Source: Nocardia aurea
Lineage (GTDB): Bacteria > Actinomycetota > Actinomycetes > Mycobacteriales > Mycobacteriaceae
DNA length: 64,000 nucleotides
NCBI RefSeq assembly: GCF_003123685.1
Contig: NZ_QCYJ01000154.1
Coordinates: 62,001-126,000 of the forward strand
Reading direction: 5' to 3'
Shown: positions 1 through 9,198 of the stretch, piece by piece
Layout of the letters: every line of letters begins with the position of its first letter
Numbering within the stretch: position 1 is the first letter of the stretch
Translations under genes and position numbers: made by a program
The notes under the pieces: model-generated
What the model saw: the letters and a program-made list of their open reading frames with translations, nothing else
Told to the model about the DNA's origin: nothing
The model's database searches: none

Positions 1-579
1 ACCATCGGCGCGGCCGTCGGCGGTCTGTCCGGTGCGATGTACGCCGGGCAGGTGACCTACGTCAATCCGCGCCAATTCGACATCATCACCTCGATGCTGT
101 TCCTGTGCGCGGTCGTACTCGGCGGCAAGGGCAACAAACTCGGCGTGATCGTCGGCGCGTTCCTGATCGCCTACCTGCCGCTGCGGTTGCAGTCGGTGCA
201 GCTGGTCTCCGAGGAATCGACGGGGTACGTGCTCCTCGCCCTGGACGTGGCCGTGTTCGTCGGTCTGCTGGTCGCGTGGCGTTACCGGGTGCAGCACATG
301 GGTCCGTGGATCCAGCGCGGCGTCATCACCGCGACGGTGTTCACCGGCGTGATGGGGCTGCTGCTGCTCGGTAGTGTGCTGTTGTTCCGCAAGGGCGGCG
401 CGCAGTCGCTCGGCGACCTCAAATATCTGTATTTCGGAATAGCGCTGGTGGTGATGATGATTCTGCGTCCGCAGGGTCTGTTCCCGGCTCGGCAGAAACT
501 GCTGGCCTACGGTCGGCAGGTGTATCGGGCGGTGCGCCGTCCGGCGCCGGAGCCGGTGACTGTCGGAGCGGGCCGATGA
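1..579 (+). CDS. livM: Branched-chain amino acid ABC transporter permease LivM, C-terminal part
   Basis: The reading frame is open from base 1 and has no start in the window, so this is the last ~192 residues of a membrane permease. LivM forms the inner-membrane channel for leucine, isoleucine and valine together with LivH. The visible part has the glycine-rich permease signature (GGKGNKLGVIVGAFLIA), two or three further hydrophobic segments and the typical tail RPQGLFP. Its TGA overlaps the ATG of the next gene by 4 bases, so translation is probably coupled to the ATPase gene. The family call is firm. The substrate could be another branched-chain compound or urea. Confidence 0.9.
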   Translation, partial: TIGAAVGGLSGAMYAGQVTYVNPRQFDIITSMLFLCAVVLGGKGNKLGVIVGAFLIAYLPLRLQSVQLVSEESTGYVLLALDVAVFVGLLVAWRYRVQHMGPWIQRGVITATVFTGVMGLLLLGSVLLFRKGGAQSLGDLKYLYFGIALVVMMILRPQGLFPARQKLLAYGRQVYRAVRRPAPEPVTVGAGR

Positions 580-2456
580 CCGGGCCGGGCCCGGGCGGCG
601 CGCTCTTCGACAACGAGGACATGGCGGCGGGATACGCCGAACAGGAACAGGTCGGCAGCGCGGGCATGGTCGACGTCACCGCGGTGATCCCGGCGCTAGG
701 CGATGCCGAGACCGTCGCCGAGGTCGTCGCGACGAATCGGGCCATCGACACCGAGATCGGCGCGCCGCTGCTGCGGACCGACGAGTTGACGGTGCAGTTC
801 GGCGGCCTGACGGCCTTGAACAAGGTCAGTTTCGAGATCCGCCGCGGCGAGATCCTCGGCCTGATCGGACCCAACGGCGCCGGAAAGACCACCTGTTTCA
901 ACGCGATCACCGGCGTCTACCAACCCTCGGCGGGCACGGTGTTCTTCGACGGCAAACCGCTGACGAAGACCTCGCGCAACGAGATCACCCGTCTCGGCAT
1001 CGCGCGAACATTCCAGAACATCCGGCTCTTCGGTGAGATGACGGCGCTGGAGAACGTGGTCGTTGGCACCGACGCCAGGCACAAGACCTCGGTGCCGGGC
1101 GCGGTGTTCCGCACCCGGCGGCACCGCCGCGAGGAACACGACGCCATCGAGCGCGGTATGGCACTGCTCGAATTCGTCGGTATCGCACCGCATGCCGTGG
1201 AGAAGGCGCGCAACCTGTCCTACGGCGATCAGCGCAGACTCGAGATCGCCCGCGCGCTGGCCACCGAGCCGAAGTTGCTGTGCCTGGACGAACCCGCCGC
1301 GGGATTCAATCCCAGCGAGAAGGCGGCGCTGATGGATCTGATCCGCAAGATCCGCGACGACGGATTCACGGTGCTGCTCATCGAGCACGACATGCGTCTG
1401 GTCATGGGCGTGACCGACCGCATCGTCGTCCTGGAATTCGGCCGCAAGATCGCCGACGGACTGCCCGCCGATATCCGCGAGGATCCCTCGGTGATCGCGG
1501 CCTACCTCGGTGTGCCCGACGACGAGGTCGAGCAGGCGGCGGCCGACGCCGGGATCGAGATCACCACGCCGAGCGGCGAACCCGAGGACACCGCGCCCGA
1601 ACCGCAGGCCGGAGGGTTCTTCACCGTCGATCAGCCGACGCAGAAACTGCCGATCGTGCAGCCGGGCCAGGGTCCGCCGCCGGTTTCGACGAGCGAGCGA
1701 CCGGTCACCGCCGCCGGGCGTGACTTCAGCGCGGCGCCCCCGCTGCTCGAAGTCGAGGACATGGTCGTCAACTACGGCAGAATCCAGGCACTGCACGGGA
1801 TTTCGCTGAAGGTGGCCGAGGGCGAACTGGTCACCCTGCTCGGTGCGAACGGCGCGGGCAAGACCACGACCATGCGCGCGCTGTCGGGTCTGCTGCCCTT
1901 GACCAAGGGCCGGATCCTGTTCGAGGGCCGCGACATCACCAAGCTGAAGGCCCACGAACGGGTGATCGGCGGATTGATCCAGGCGCCGGAAGGCCGGGGT
2001 GTGTTCCCCGGTATGACGGTGCAGGAGAACCTCGACATGGGCTGCTACGGCCGGGGATTCACAAAGAAAGCCGAGTACTCCAGCACCTTGGACTGGGTTT
2101 TCGAACTGTTCCCGCGGCTCTCGGAGCGGCGCAAACAGGTCGGCGGTACGCTGTCCGGCGGTGAGCAGCAGATGCTGGCCATCGGCCGCTCGCTGATGGC
2201 GCGTCCGCGCCTGCTGCTCCTCGACGAACCGTCGATGGGGTTGGCGCCCATGGTGATTCAGCAGATCTTCCGGATCATCAGCGAGATCAACCAGCAGGGC
2301 ACCACGGTGCTGCTGGTCGAGCAGAACGCGCAGCAGGCGCTCGCCCGCAGCGATCGCGCCTACATCCTGGAGACCGGTGAGGTGACCAAAACCGGTACCG
2401 GCGGTGAACTTCTCACCGATTCGGCGGTGAAATCGGCCTATCTCGGCGTCGGCTGA
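576..2456 (+). CDS. livG-livF: Fused LivG-LivF branched-chain amino acid ABC ATPase
   Basis: A single 626-residue chain holds two complete ABC ATPase domains that are normally separate LivG and LivF proteins. The first has Walker A GPNGAGKT at about residue 98, signature LSYGDQRR and Walker B LLCLDEPAAGF. The second has Walker A GANGAGKT at about 423, signature LSGGEQQ and Walker B LLLLDEPSMGLAP. Between them is a ~60-residue acidic and proline-rich linker (about 330-392). An unusual ~65-residue N-terminal extension precedes the first domain. The gene starts inside the stop codon of livM. The fusion fixes the two ATPases as a 1:1 heterodimer equivalent. The frame is unbroken, so I read a real fusion and not an assembly artefact. 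Confidence 0.93.
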   Translation: MTGPGPGGALFDNEDMAAGYAEQEQVGSAGMVDVTAVIPALGDAETVAEVVATNRAIDTEIGAPLLRTDELTVQFGGLTALNKVSFEIRRGEILGLIGPNGAGKTTCFNAITGVYQPSAGTVFFDGKPLTKTSRNEITRLGIARTFQNIRLFGEMTALENVVVGTDARHKTSVPGAVFRTRRHRREEHDAIERGMALLEFVGIAPHAVEKARNLSYGDQRRLEIARALATEPKLLCLDEPAAGFNPSEKAALMDLIRKIRDDGFTVLLIEHDMRLVMGVTDRIVVLEFGRKIADGLPADIREDPSVIAAYLGVPDDEVEQAAADAGIEITTPSGEPEDTAPEPQAGGFFTVDQPTQKLPIVQPGQGPPPVSTSERPVTAAGRDFSAAPPLLEVEDMVVNYGRIQALHGISLKVAEGELVTLLGANGAGKTTTMRALSGLLPLTKGRILFEGRDITKLKAHERVIGGLIQAPEGRGVFPGMTVQENLDMGCYGRGFTKKAEYSSTLDWVFELFPRLSERRKQVGGTLSGGEQQMLAIGRSLMARPRLLLLDEPSMGLAPMVIQQIFRIISEINQQGTTVLLVEQNAQQALARSDRAYILETGEVTKTGTGGELLTDSAVKSAYLGVG

Positions 2457-2461
2457 GTGGC

Positions 2462-2491
2462 GGGTCCGGCACGGGAAACCGTGCCGGACCC
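2462..2491 (+). terminator. Terminator after the liv operon
   Basis: A perfect 13-bp stem (GGGTCCGGCACGG and its complement) closes on a GAAA tetraloop, five bases after the livF stop. It lacks a T-run, as is usual in high-GC actinomycetes. Confidence 0.8.
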
Positions 2492-2544
2492 CGCACGACA
2501 TGATGGAACACGATGCGTCGACGAAGCTGGGTCAGGGAATAGTC

Positions 2545-3561
2545 ATGAACACGCCGCTGACGACTCGATTGCTGCGGATGCGGCGTCGTCGACGATTCCC
2601 GATCCTGGTGGCATTCGGAGTGGTCGGAATTCTGGTCGCGGCGGCGCTGGTCGCCGCGGGAAGAACGCTCGATCCCAAGGATCCGCGTACTACGCACCAT
2701 GCCGCCGCGGTCGAGGGGGTGCCCGGATTCCAGGGCACGGTGACCGAGGATCCGAATCCGGCGCGTGACGGCGCCCCGCCGATCGCGTCCGGTCCGCTGG
2801 CCGGTGTGTCGCGGGTGGGCGTCCCGCCGCTCGCGTCGAGCCGTCCCGTCTCGGCGCTGGTCGATCATCCGCTTTTCGCGCAGCACATCGGGCTGGAGCG
2901 CGTGGACTGCGCGCTGCCGCGCTGGCGTGACGACGCGCTGGCCGCACAGGATTTCTACAAGGCGGCGATCGGCTGCCTCGATGCCGCCTGGGAGCCGACG
3001 CTGCGCGGGGCGGGGCTGCCGTTCCGCACCCCGAGGCTGCTCGCGCCGCAACAGGCCGGATCGGTCAGCAGTCCGTGCGCACCGAATGCCTCCGAGACCC
3101 GCGAGGGCTCCTATTGCGCGGCCGACGAAACCATCCTGCTGCCGTTCGACACGGTGCGCCCGCTGGCCGTCGGCTCACGCCGTGGCGCGCAACTGGCGGT
3201 CGTCGCGCGCGAATACGGCCACCACATCCAGACCATCATCGGGCTCACCCACGCCTACACCGACAAACGTGCCGCGCTCGGCTGGAATTCGTCGGCGGGC
3301 CAGGAACAGGGCAGGCGCTGGGAGTTGCAGGCGGGATGTTTCTCCGGAATGTTCCTCGGCACCAGTGTCGATCGGGGCGATATCGACGAGCAGACCTGGG
3401 AGGAGGCCGCCCGCGTCAACCGCTCCGCCGGTGACCGGCCGGGCGAACCGCGTGGGTACGGCACCGACGCCAATGCCTGGGGGTGGTGGAAGTGGGGGTC
3501 GGACAAGGGTGACACCTGGGAGTGCAACACCTGGTACGCCGCCCAGGTCAACGTCGACTGA
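2545..3561 (+). CDS. Membrane-anchored neutral zinc metallopeptidase-like protein, probably inactive
   Basis: About 338 residues: a basic N-terminus, one transmembrane helix (FPILVAFGVVGILVAAALV), a linker and an extracytoplasmic domain resembling the YpfJ-type putative neutral zinc metallopeptidases. The family motif HEYGHH is here REYGHH (in VVAREYGHHIQ), so the first zinc-binding histidine is arginine, and the later family motif ELQADCF reads ELQAGCF. Both changes affect expected metal ligands, so a pseudo-enzyme is likely. Four cysteines could form disulfides outside the membrane. ATG 2545 is chosen over ATG 2500 because it lies at the start of the basic/TM region and follows a purine-rich stretch. 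It is a single gene between the liv terminator and polA. Confidence 0.8.
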   Translation: MNTPLTTRLLRMRRRRRFPILVAFGVVGILVAAALVAAGRTLDPKDPRTTHHAAAVEGVPGFQGTVTEDPNPARDGAPPIASGPLAGVSRVGVPPLASSRPVSALVDHPLFAQHIGLERVDCALPRWRDDALAAQDFYKAAIGCLDAAWEPTLRGAGLPFRTPRLLAPQQAGSVSSPCAPNASETREGSYCAADETILLPFDTVRPLAVGSRRGAQLAVVAREYGHHIQTIIGLTHAYTDKRAALGWNSSAGQEQGRRWELQAGCFSGMFLGTSVDRGDIDEQTWEEAARVNRSAGDRPGEPRGYGTDANAWGWWKWGSDKGDTWECNTWYAAQVNVD

Positions 3562-3614
3562 GCGGTGCGGGGCCCGCCCGGGTGTCGGCGTAGTGCCTTG
3601 TCGGTGCCGGTCCC

Positions 3615-3630
3615 TAGACTCGGGGGCGTG
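3615..3630 (+). promoter_or_regulatory. -10 box for leaderless polA
   Basis: TAGACT at 3615-3620 is followed by seven bases and then GTG 3628. This places the transcription start at or next to the start codon. No convincing -35 at standard spacing was found, so only the -10 is called. Confidence 0.5.
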
Positions 3631-6372
3631 AGTTCACCCACGACTGCGCAGCGTCCAGCCACCGGCTCCGGTTCCAGCGACTCCGCCGGTGGGGACCGGC
3701 CGACTCTGCTCCTGCTGGACGGGCATTCGATCGCCTACCGTGCGTTCTTCGCGCTACCGGCGGAGAACTTCAAAACGGTGACCGGGCAGACCACCAACGC
3801 CGTCTACGGATTCACCGCGATGCTGATCAACCTGCTGCGCGACGAGAAACCGACGCACGTCGCCGCCGCGTTCGACGTCTCGCGCAAGACGTTCCGCACC
3901 GAGGCGTATCCGGAATACAAGGCCAATCGCAGCCAGACGCCCGACGAATTCCGCGGCCAGGTCGAACTCACCAAGGATGTCCTCGGCGCGATGGGGATTC
4001 CGGTGATGGCGATCGACGGCTACGAGGCCGACGACGTGATCGCCACACTCACCACCCAGGCGCTGTCGGAGGGTTTCCGCATCCTCATCGTAACCGGCGA
4101 TCGCGACGCCATCCAGCTGGTCAACGACGATGTCACGGTGCTCTACCCGCGCAAGGGCGTCTCGGATCTGACCAGGTTCACCCCGGACGAGGTGATGACC
4201 AAATACGGTCTCACCCCGGCCCAGTACCCCGATTACGCGGCGCTGCGCGGCGACCCGAGCGACAACCTGCCCGGTATTCCCGGGGTGGGGGAGAAGACCG
4301 CGGCGAAGTGGGTGCGCGAATTCGGCGATCTGGCGACGCTGGTCGACAAGGTCGACGAGGTCAAGGGCAAGGTCGGCGACTCGTTGCGCGCCAATCTCAG
4401 CAGCGTGGTGCTGAATCGTCAGCTCACCGAGATGGTGAAGGATGTGCCGCTGCCCTACACCCCCGAGCAGCTGGCCCAGCAGCCGTGGGATCGCAACAAG
4501 ATCCACCAACTGTTCGACGATCTGGAATTCCGGGTGCTGCGCGATCGTCTCTTCGAGACCCTGGCGCCACCGGAACCCGAGGCCGAGTCCGGATTCGACA
4601 TCAGCGGTGGCGCACTCGAAGTGGGCGCCGTCGCGGACTGGTTGGCCGAGCACGCCGTCGCGGGGACCCGGCACGGCGTGTCGGTCGTCGGCACGGGCAC
4701 GCCGGTCGACGGCGATGTGAAGGCGCTCGCGATCGCGGCGGGTGACGGCGAGAGCGGCTATATCGACGTCACGGTGCTGACGCCCGAGGACGAGGCCGCG
4801 CTCGGCGCGTGGCTGGCCGACGCCGCGGTGCCCAAGGCATTGCACGAGGCCAAATCCGCCGTGCACGCGCTGCGCGGTCGCGGCTGGTCGCTGCACGGCC
4901 TGACCAGTGACACCGCGCTGGCCGCCTACCTGGTGCGGCCGGGACAGCGCACCTTCAATCTCGACGATCTCTCGCTGCGCTACCTGCACCGGGAACTGCG
5001 CGCGGAAACCGACGAGACGCAGCAGTTGTCGCTGCTCGACGACGAGGACAGCGTCGACGCGCAACTCGCGCAGACCGAGATGTTGCGTGCCAGGGCCGTT
5101 CTCGATCTGGCCGAGGCGCTCGACACCGAACTCGGCACGATCGAATCCACCCCCCTGCTCGCGGAGATGGAACTGCCGCTGCTCGGCGTGCTCGCCGAAC
5201 TGGAGAACGCGGGTATCGCGGTCGATGTCGCCCAGCTGGAATCCTTGCAGCGCCGGTTCGCCGACAAGGTGGCCGACGCCGCCAACGCCGCCTACGGGGT
5301 GATCGGCAAGCAGATCAATCTCGGCTCGCCGAAGCAGTTGCAGGTGGTGCTGTTCGACGAACTCGACATGCCCAAGACCAAGCGCACCAAGACCGGTTAC
5401 ACCACCGACGCCGACGCGCTGGAATCGCTGTTCGAGAAGACCGAGCACCCGTTCCTGGCGCACCTGCTCGAACACCGCGACGCCACCCGTCTCAAGGTCA
5501 CCGTGGACGGGCTGCTGAAATCGGTCGCCGACGACGGTCGCGTCCACACCACGTTCAACCAGACCATCGCCGCCACCGGCAGGCTCTCCTCCACCGAGCC
5601 GAATCTGCAGAACATCCCCATCCGCACCGACACCGGGCGCGAGATCCGCGACACCTTCGTCGTCGGCCCCGGCTACTCGGAACTGATGACCGCCGACTAC
5701 AGTCAGATCGAAATGCGGATCATGGCGCACCTTTCCGGCGACGAGGGTTTGATCGAAGCGTTCAATTCGGGGGAGGACCTGCACACGTTCGTCGCGTCCA
5801 AGGCCTTCGACATCCCGATCTCCGAGGTCACCCCCGAAGTGCGCCGCCGGATCAAGGCGATGTCCTACGGTCTGGCCTACGGCCTGAGTTCCTACGGTCT
5901 CGCGGCGCAGCTGAAGATCAGCACCGGTGAGGCGAAGGAGCAGATGGAGGTCTACTTCGATCGTTTCGGCCGGATCCGCGACTACCTCTACGAAGTCGTC
6001 GAACAGGCACGCAAGGTCGGCTACACCGAAACCCTCTTCGGTCGCCGCCGCTACCTGCCCGATCTGGACTCGAGTAACAGGCAGCGTCGCGAGGCGGCCG
6101 AGCGCATGGCGTTGAACGCGCCCATCCAGGGCACCGCCGCCGACATCATCAAGGTGGCGATGATCGAGGTGCACCGCGCCGTGCGCGAGGCCGGTCTGCG
6201 TTCGCGCATGCTGCTCCAGATCCACGACGAACTCGTCTTCGAGGTCGCCGACGGGGAACGGGAGGCGCTGGAATCCCTCGCCAGGGAACGCATGTCCTCG
6301 GCCATCGCCCTCTCGGTGCCGCTCGACGTCTCCGTCGGGACGGGCCGCAGCTGGGATTCCGCCGCCCACTGA
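3628..6372 (+). CDS. polA: DNA polymerase I
   Basis: Replication and repair polymerase of about 914 residues. The N-terminal third is the 5'-3' exonuclease/FEN domain (LLLLDGHSIAYRAFF; YEADDVIATL; VTGDRDAIQLV; GDPSDNLPGIPGVGEKTA). The middle domain lacks the acidic residues of the 3'-5' exonuclease, as in mycobacterial PolA, so proofreading is not expected. The C-terminal domain carries motif A (DYSQIEMRIMAHLSG), motif B (RRRIKAMSYGLAYG) and motif C (QIHDELVFEV). GTG 3628 is preferred because a -10 box lies seven bases upstream and the earlier in-frame start at 3565 adds only a low-complexity tail. Core housekeeping gene, no oddities. Confidence 0.95.
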   Translation: MSSPTTAQRPATGSGSSDSAGGDRPTLLLLDGHSIAYRAFFALPAENFKTVTGQTTNAVYGFTAMLINLLRDEKPTHVAAAFDVSRKTFRTEAYPEYKANRSQTPDEFRGQVELTKDVLGAMGIPVMAIDGYEADDVIATLTTQALSEGFRILIVTGDRDAIQLVNDDVTVLYPRKGVSDLTRFTPDEVMTKYGLTPAQYPDYAALRGDPSDNLPGIPGVGEKTAAKWVREFGDLATLVDKVDEVKGKVGDSLRANLSSVVLNRQLTEMVKDVPLPYTPEQLAQQPWDRNKIHQLFDDLEFRVLRDRLFETLAPPEPEAESGFDISGGALEVGAVADWLAEHAVAGTRHGVSVVGTGTPVDGDVKALAIAAGDGESGYIDVTVLTPEDEAALGAWLADAAVPKALHEAKSAVHALRGRGWSLHGLTSDTALAAYLVRPGQRTFNLDDLSLRYLHRELRAETDETQQLSLLDDEDSVDAQLAQTEMLRARAVLDLAEALDTELGTIESTPLLAEMELPLLGVLAELENAGIAVDVAQLESLQRRFADKVADAANAAYGVIGKQINLGSPKQLQVVLFDELDMPKTKRTKTGYTTDADALESLFEKTEHPFLAHLLEHRDATRLKVTVDGLLKSVADDGRVHTTFNQTIAATGRLSSTEPNLQNIPIRTDTGREIRDTFVVGPGYSELMTADYSQIEMRIMAHLSGDEGLIEAFNSGEDLHTFVASKAFDIPISEVTPEVRRRIKAMSYGLAYGLSSYGLAAQLKISTGEAKEQMEVYFDRFGRIRDYLYEVVEQARKVGYTETLFGRRRYLPDLDSSNRQRREAAERMALNAPIQGTAADIIKVAMIEVHRAVREAGLRSRMLLQIHDELVFEVADGEREALESLARERMSSAIALSVPLDVSVGTGRSWDSAAH

Positions 6373-6475
6373 GGGGGCGGCGCGTGAAAGTAGCTGTATG
6401 CGACGAATTCACCGCGGCGAGGGTCGCCGTCGGTGGATTCGGCCGGAATCTATTGGAGCGATGCTGGGGAAAATC

Positions 6476-6495
6476 GGTGGATCGGACTGTCCACC
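6476..6495. promoter_or_regulatory. Small inverted repeat upstream of carbonic anhydrase
   Basis: GGTGGA and TCCACC separated by eight bases lie ~107 bases before the carbonic anhydrase start, in the 229-base gap after polA. This could be an operator or chance. Nothing else stands out in that gap. Confidence 0.3.
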
Positions 6496-6601
6496 AAAGA
6501 AATTACCGTGAGTCGAATCCTATAGCTCGCGCATTGCTGCACTAGCGTTCGGATCACCGAATTCGCATGCACGCATACCGATCGCCGAGGGATGAAACGA
6601 C

Positions 6602-7093
6602 ATGACCGTCACCGATCAGTACCTGGAGAACAACGCGGAATACGCGAGCACCTTCGCCGGACCGCTGCCGTTGCCGCCGTCGAAGGGGGTAGCCGTCGTC
6701 GCCTGCATGGATGCCAGAATCAACGTCTACGGGGTGCTCGGACTCGCCGAGGGCGAGGCCCACGTGATCCGCAACGCAGGCGGAGTGATCACTGCCGACG
6801 AGATCCGCTCACTCGCCATCAGTCAGCGCCTGCTCGGCACCAGGGAGATCATCCTGATCCACCACACCGACTGCGGCATGCTCACCTTCACCGACGATGA
6901 CTTCAAGGCCGCCATCCAGGCCGAGACCGGTATCAAACCCGAATGGGCCGCCGAGGCCTTCTCCGATCTGGAAACCGATGTGCGCCAGTCGATCGCACGG
7001 ATCATCGACAGCGCGTTCATCCCGCACAAGGATTCCATCCGCGGGTTCGTCTTCGACGTCGCCACCGGCAAGCTGAACGAGGTGACCGTCTAG
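6602..7093 (+). CDS. Beta-class carbonic anhydrase
   Basis: 163-residue cytoplasmic enzyme for reversible CO2 hydration. The zinc and catalytic residues are in place: Cys35, Asp37 and Arg39 in CMDAR, then His88 and Cys91 in HHTDCGM. Length and sequence match the short actinobacterial type represented by M. tuberculosis Rv1284. A purine-rich GAGGG ribosome site precedes ATG 6602. It is convergent with the TetR gene, only six bases apart, and is probably monocistronic. Confidence 0.93.
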   Translation: MTVTDQYLENNAEYASTFAGPLPLPPSKGVAVVACMDARINVYGVLGLAEGEAHVIRNAGGVITADEIRSLAISQRLLGTREIILIHHTDCGMLTFTDDDFKAAIQAETGIKPEWAAEAFSDLETDVRQSIARIIDSAFIPHKDSIRGFVFDVATGKLNEVTV

Positions 7094-7099
7094 CGGTCG

Positions 7100-7699
7100 C
7101 TACGGCCGTGGGCGCAGGCCGAGCATGACATGGGTGACCGTGTCGTCGAGCCAGGCGTCCGCGGCGTCCGGGAACACCAGTCCGGAACCGAGGAAGGTGG
7201 CCAGACCCTGGAGGGCCGCGACGGCGGTGAGCGCGATGCGCCGGGGGTCGCCGGGGATGATCTCGCCGCGGGTCTGGGCGTTCGCGATCAGGGAGACCGG
7301 CCGCGCGAAGGCGTGGTCGACGGCCCGTGCCATCTCGTCACCGGCGACCGGGCTGTGCCTGCGGGCGAACATGAGCGCGAGCAGCGCGGAGTTCTCGGTG
7401 GCGAACCGGAGGTAGGTCAGCGCCATCGCGCGCATCGGCTCGGCGAACGATTCGGCGGGGGTGAGCGCGTCGAAGGACTCGCCGAGCCGCTCGAATCCGG
7501 CGACGGCGAGCGCGTCGAGCAATGCCTGCTTGTCCCGGAAGTGCCGGGTCGGGGCGGCGTGGCTGACGCCGACGTCGCGGGCGAGTTGTCGCAGCGACAG
7601 CCCGTCGACACCGGATTCGCGCAACGTCGTCTCCGCGCGTTGCAGCAACTCGGCGCGCAGGTCGCCGTGGTGGTAGGAGCGGGCGCGGGTCAGTGACAT
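7100..7699 (-). CDS. TetR-family repressor of the divergent exporter-like gene
   Basis: 199 residues. The N-terminal helix-turn-helix is clear (LSLRQLARDVGVSHAAPTRHFRDKQALLDAL, residues ~35-65), followed by an all-helical ligand domain of the TetR WHG type. It faces the membrane protein gene at 7765 across 65 bases that hold two copies of a 17-bp palindrome. The classic reading is an autoregulated local repressor whose ligand is a substrate of the membrane protein. The ATG lies nine bases after a TATCCT box on the same strand, so its mRNA may also be leaderless. Confidence 0.9.
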   Translation of the reverse strand: MSLTRARSYHHGDLRAELLQRAETTLRESGVDGLSLRQLARDVGVSHAAPTRHFRDKQALLDALAVAGFERLGESFDALTPAESFAEPMRAMALTYLRFATENSALLALMFARRHSPVAGDEMARAVDHAFARPVSLIANAQTRGEIIPGDPRRIALTAVAALQGLATFLGSGLVFPDAADAWLDDTVTHVMLGLRPRP

Positions 7700-7720
7700 C
7701 GTGAGTGCAGGATAACAAGA

Positions 7721-7757
7721 TGTAGGCGTTGACTACTTTGTAGGCACTGCCTACATT
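7721..7757 (+). promoter_or_regulatory. Tandem 17-bp TetR operators overlapping a consensus promoter
   Basis: A perfect palindrome TGTAGGCACTGCCTACA occupies 7739-7755, and a degenerate copy (TGTAGGCGTTGACTACT) occupies 7721-7737, one base apart. The promoter TTGACT (7729-7734) - 17 bp - TACATT (7752-7757) is embedded in them. It places the transcription start at about 7764-7765, so the 7765 ATG is leaderless. Repressor binding would cover both the -35 and -10. Confidence 0.77.
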
Positions 7758-7764
7758 CAGGTCC

Positions 7765-9069
7765 ATGACGGTCCGGATCTTCACCGCCCCGATCGCGCTG
7801 CTCGCGGTCTTCGCGGCGCTGCTCGCCACCATGTACCTCGGCTACGCCAGCAATACGGAGAAGAATCTGCACGACTTCCCGGTCGCGCTGGTGAATCAGG
7901 ACGTCGGCGAGACCGTCGACGGCGCGCGCGAGAACTTCGGCGACCAGATCGCCGCGGCGCTCGTCGAACGCGTCCCCGCCGACAAGGTCGATCTGCGCGT
8001 CCTCGGAATCTCCGAAGCCCGAGCGCAATTGAAATCGGGCCGGGTGTACGGGGCCATCGTGATCCCGTCGGATTTCACCAAACGCCTGGTCATCCTCGGT
8101 GCGGGCGCGGTCGTACCGGGTGAGATCGAACGTCCGGTCATCACGGTGCACACCAATCCCCGCGTCGGTCCCTACACCACGGGGATCATGCAGCGCATCG
8201 CCGACACCGCCCTCGGTCAGGTCGACGACACCGTGGGCAGGAGTCTCACCGAGCGGGTCGAGGCCACGCTCGCGGCCGGTCCCGCCGCCCCCGCGGGCGA
8301 CCCGATCAGCGGTGCGGCGCGGTTGATGATCGCCGATCCGATCGACGTGATCGAAGCGCCCTACCGTCCGCTCGACGACGGCGCGGGACAGGGACTGGTC
8401 GCGTTCTTCTACACGCTGATCCTGCTCCTGGCCGGATTCACCGGCGCGATGATCATCCACACCCTGGTCGATTCGCTCCTCGGATTCATCCCGACCGAAT
8501 ACGGTCCGTGGTTCGTGCACCAACCCGCCACCGGTATCAGCCGGTTCCGGACGCTGCTGCTCAAATGGGCCGTCGTCGGGCTCGCCGCCCCGCTGCTGTC
8601 GGGGATATTCCTCGGTGTCGCCCGACTGCTGGACGTGCCGGTGCCCGGCCCGCTGCTGCTGTGGATCTACGGCACGCTGGCCATCCTCGCGGTCGGGGTC
8701 ACGGCGCTGGCGGTACTCGCCACCTTCGGCACCGCGGGACTGCTGGTCAACCTGGTGCTGTTCGTGGTGCTCGGGTTGCCGTCGTCGGCGGCGACCGTGC
8801 CGTTGGAGGCGGTACCCGGCTACATCGCCGCCCTCGCGCGCTTCGAACCTATGCATCAGATCTACCTGGCCGTGCGCGCCATCATGTTCTTCGACGGCGA
8901 CGCCGAAGCCGGTCTGTCCCACGGGGTCTGGATGACCGCCGTCGGTCTCGCGGTCGGGCTGGTTCTCGGGGTGGCGGCGACGCTGACCTACGACCGTCGC
9001 GGCCTGCACCGCACCGCCGACGGCGAGGTGAAGCCACCGAAAGTGTTGGCGACGTCGGTCGCGGGCTGA
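7765..9069 (+). CDS. DUF3533/YhgE-type multi-pass membrane protein (ABC-2-like exporter component)
   Basis: 434 residues. One N-terminal transmembrane helix (FTAPIALLAVFAALLATMYLG) is followed by a ~190-residue extracytoplasmic domain (VALVNQDVG...YGAIVIPSDFTKRL), then five or six helices in the C-terminal half. This is the arrangement of the DUF3533/YhgE-Pip family, which is related to ABC-2 permeases and often linked to drug or lipid export. No ATPase is encoded nearby. The gene is transcribed from a repressor-controlled leaderless promoter, consistent with induction by its substrate. Function is inferred; the family assignment is good. Confidence 0.88.
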   Translation: MTVRIFTAPIALLAVFAALLATMYLGYASNTEKNLHDFPVALVNQDVGETVDGARENFGDQIAAALVERVPADKVDLRVLGISEARAQLKSGRVYGAIVIPSDFTKRLVILGAGAVVPGEIERPVITVHTNPRVGPYTTGIMQRIADTALGQVDDTVGRSLTERVEATLAAGPAAPAGDPISGAARLMIADPIDVIEAPYRPLDDGAGQGLVAFFYTLILLLAGFTGAMIIHTLVDSLLGFIPTEYGPWFVHQPATGISRFRTLLLKWAVVGLAAPLLSGIFLGVARLLDVPVPGPLLLWIYGTLAILAVGVTALAVLATFGTAGLLVNLVLFVVLGLPSSAATVPLEAVPGYIAALARFEPMHQIYLAVRAIMFFDGDAEAGLSHGVWMTAVGLAVGLVLGVAATLTYDRRGLHRTADGEVKPPKVLATSVAG

Positions 9070-9198
9070 GCCCCGTGTGAGGGCGGCCCCGGCGGTGGCC
9101 TGTCCGGTGCGACGATATCTCGGCTCGACCGCGGGAACTCGCTGACCGTCGTCGGTGGTGCGAGGCGCTCGAAGCGCGACTCGCCCGGCGCGGCAGCG

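Noticed and set aside
3754..6369. 871-codon frame antisense to polA, and similar long antisense frames elsewhere
   Set aside because: These are shadows of high third-position GC in the real genes. They show no domains and no starts with ribosome sites.
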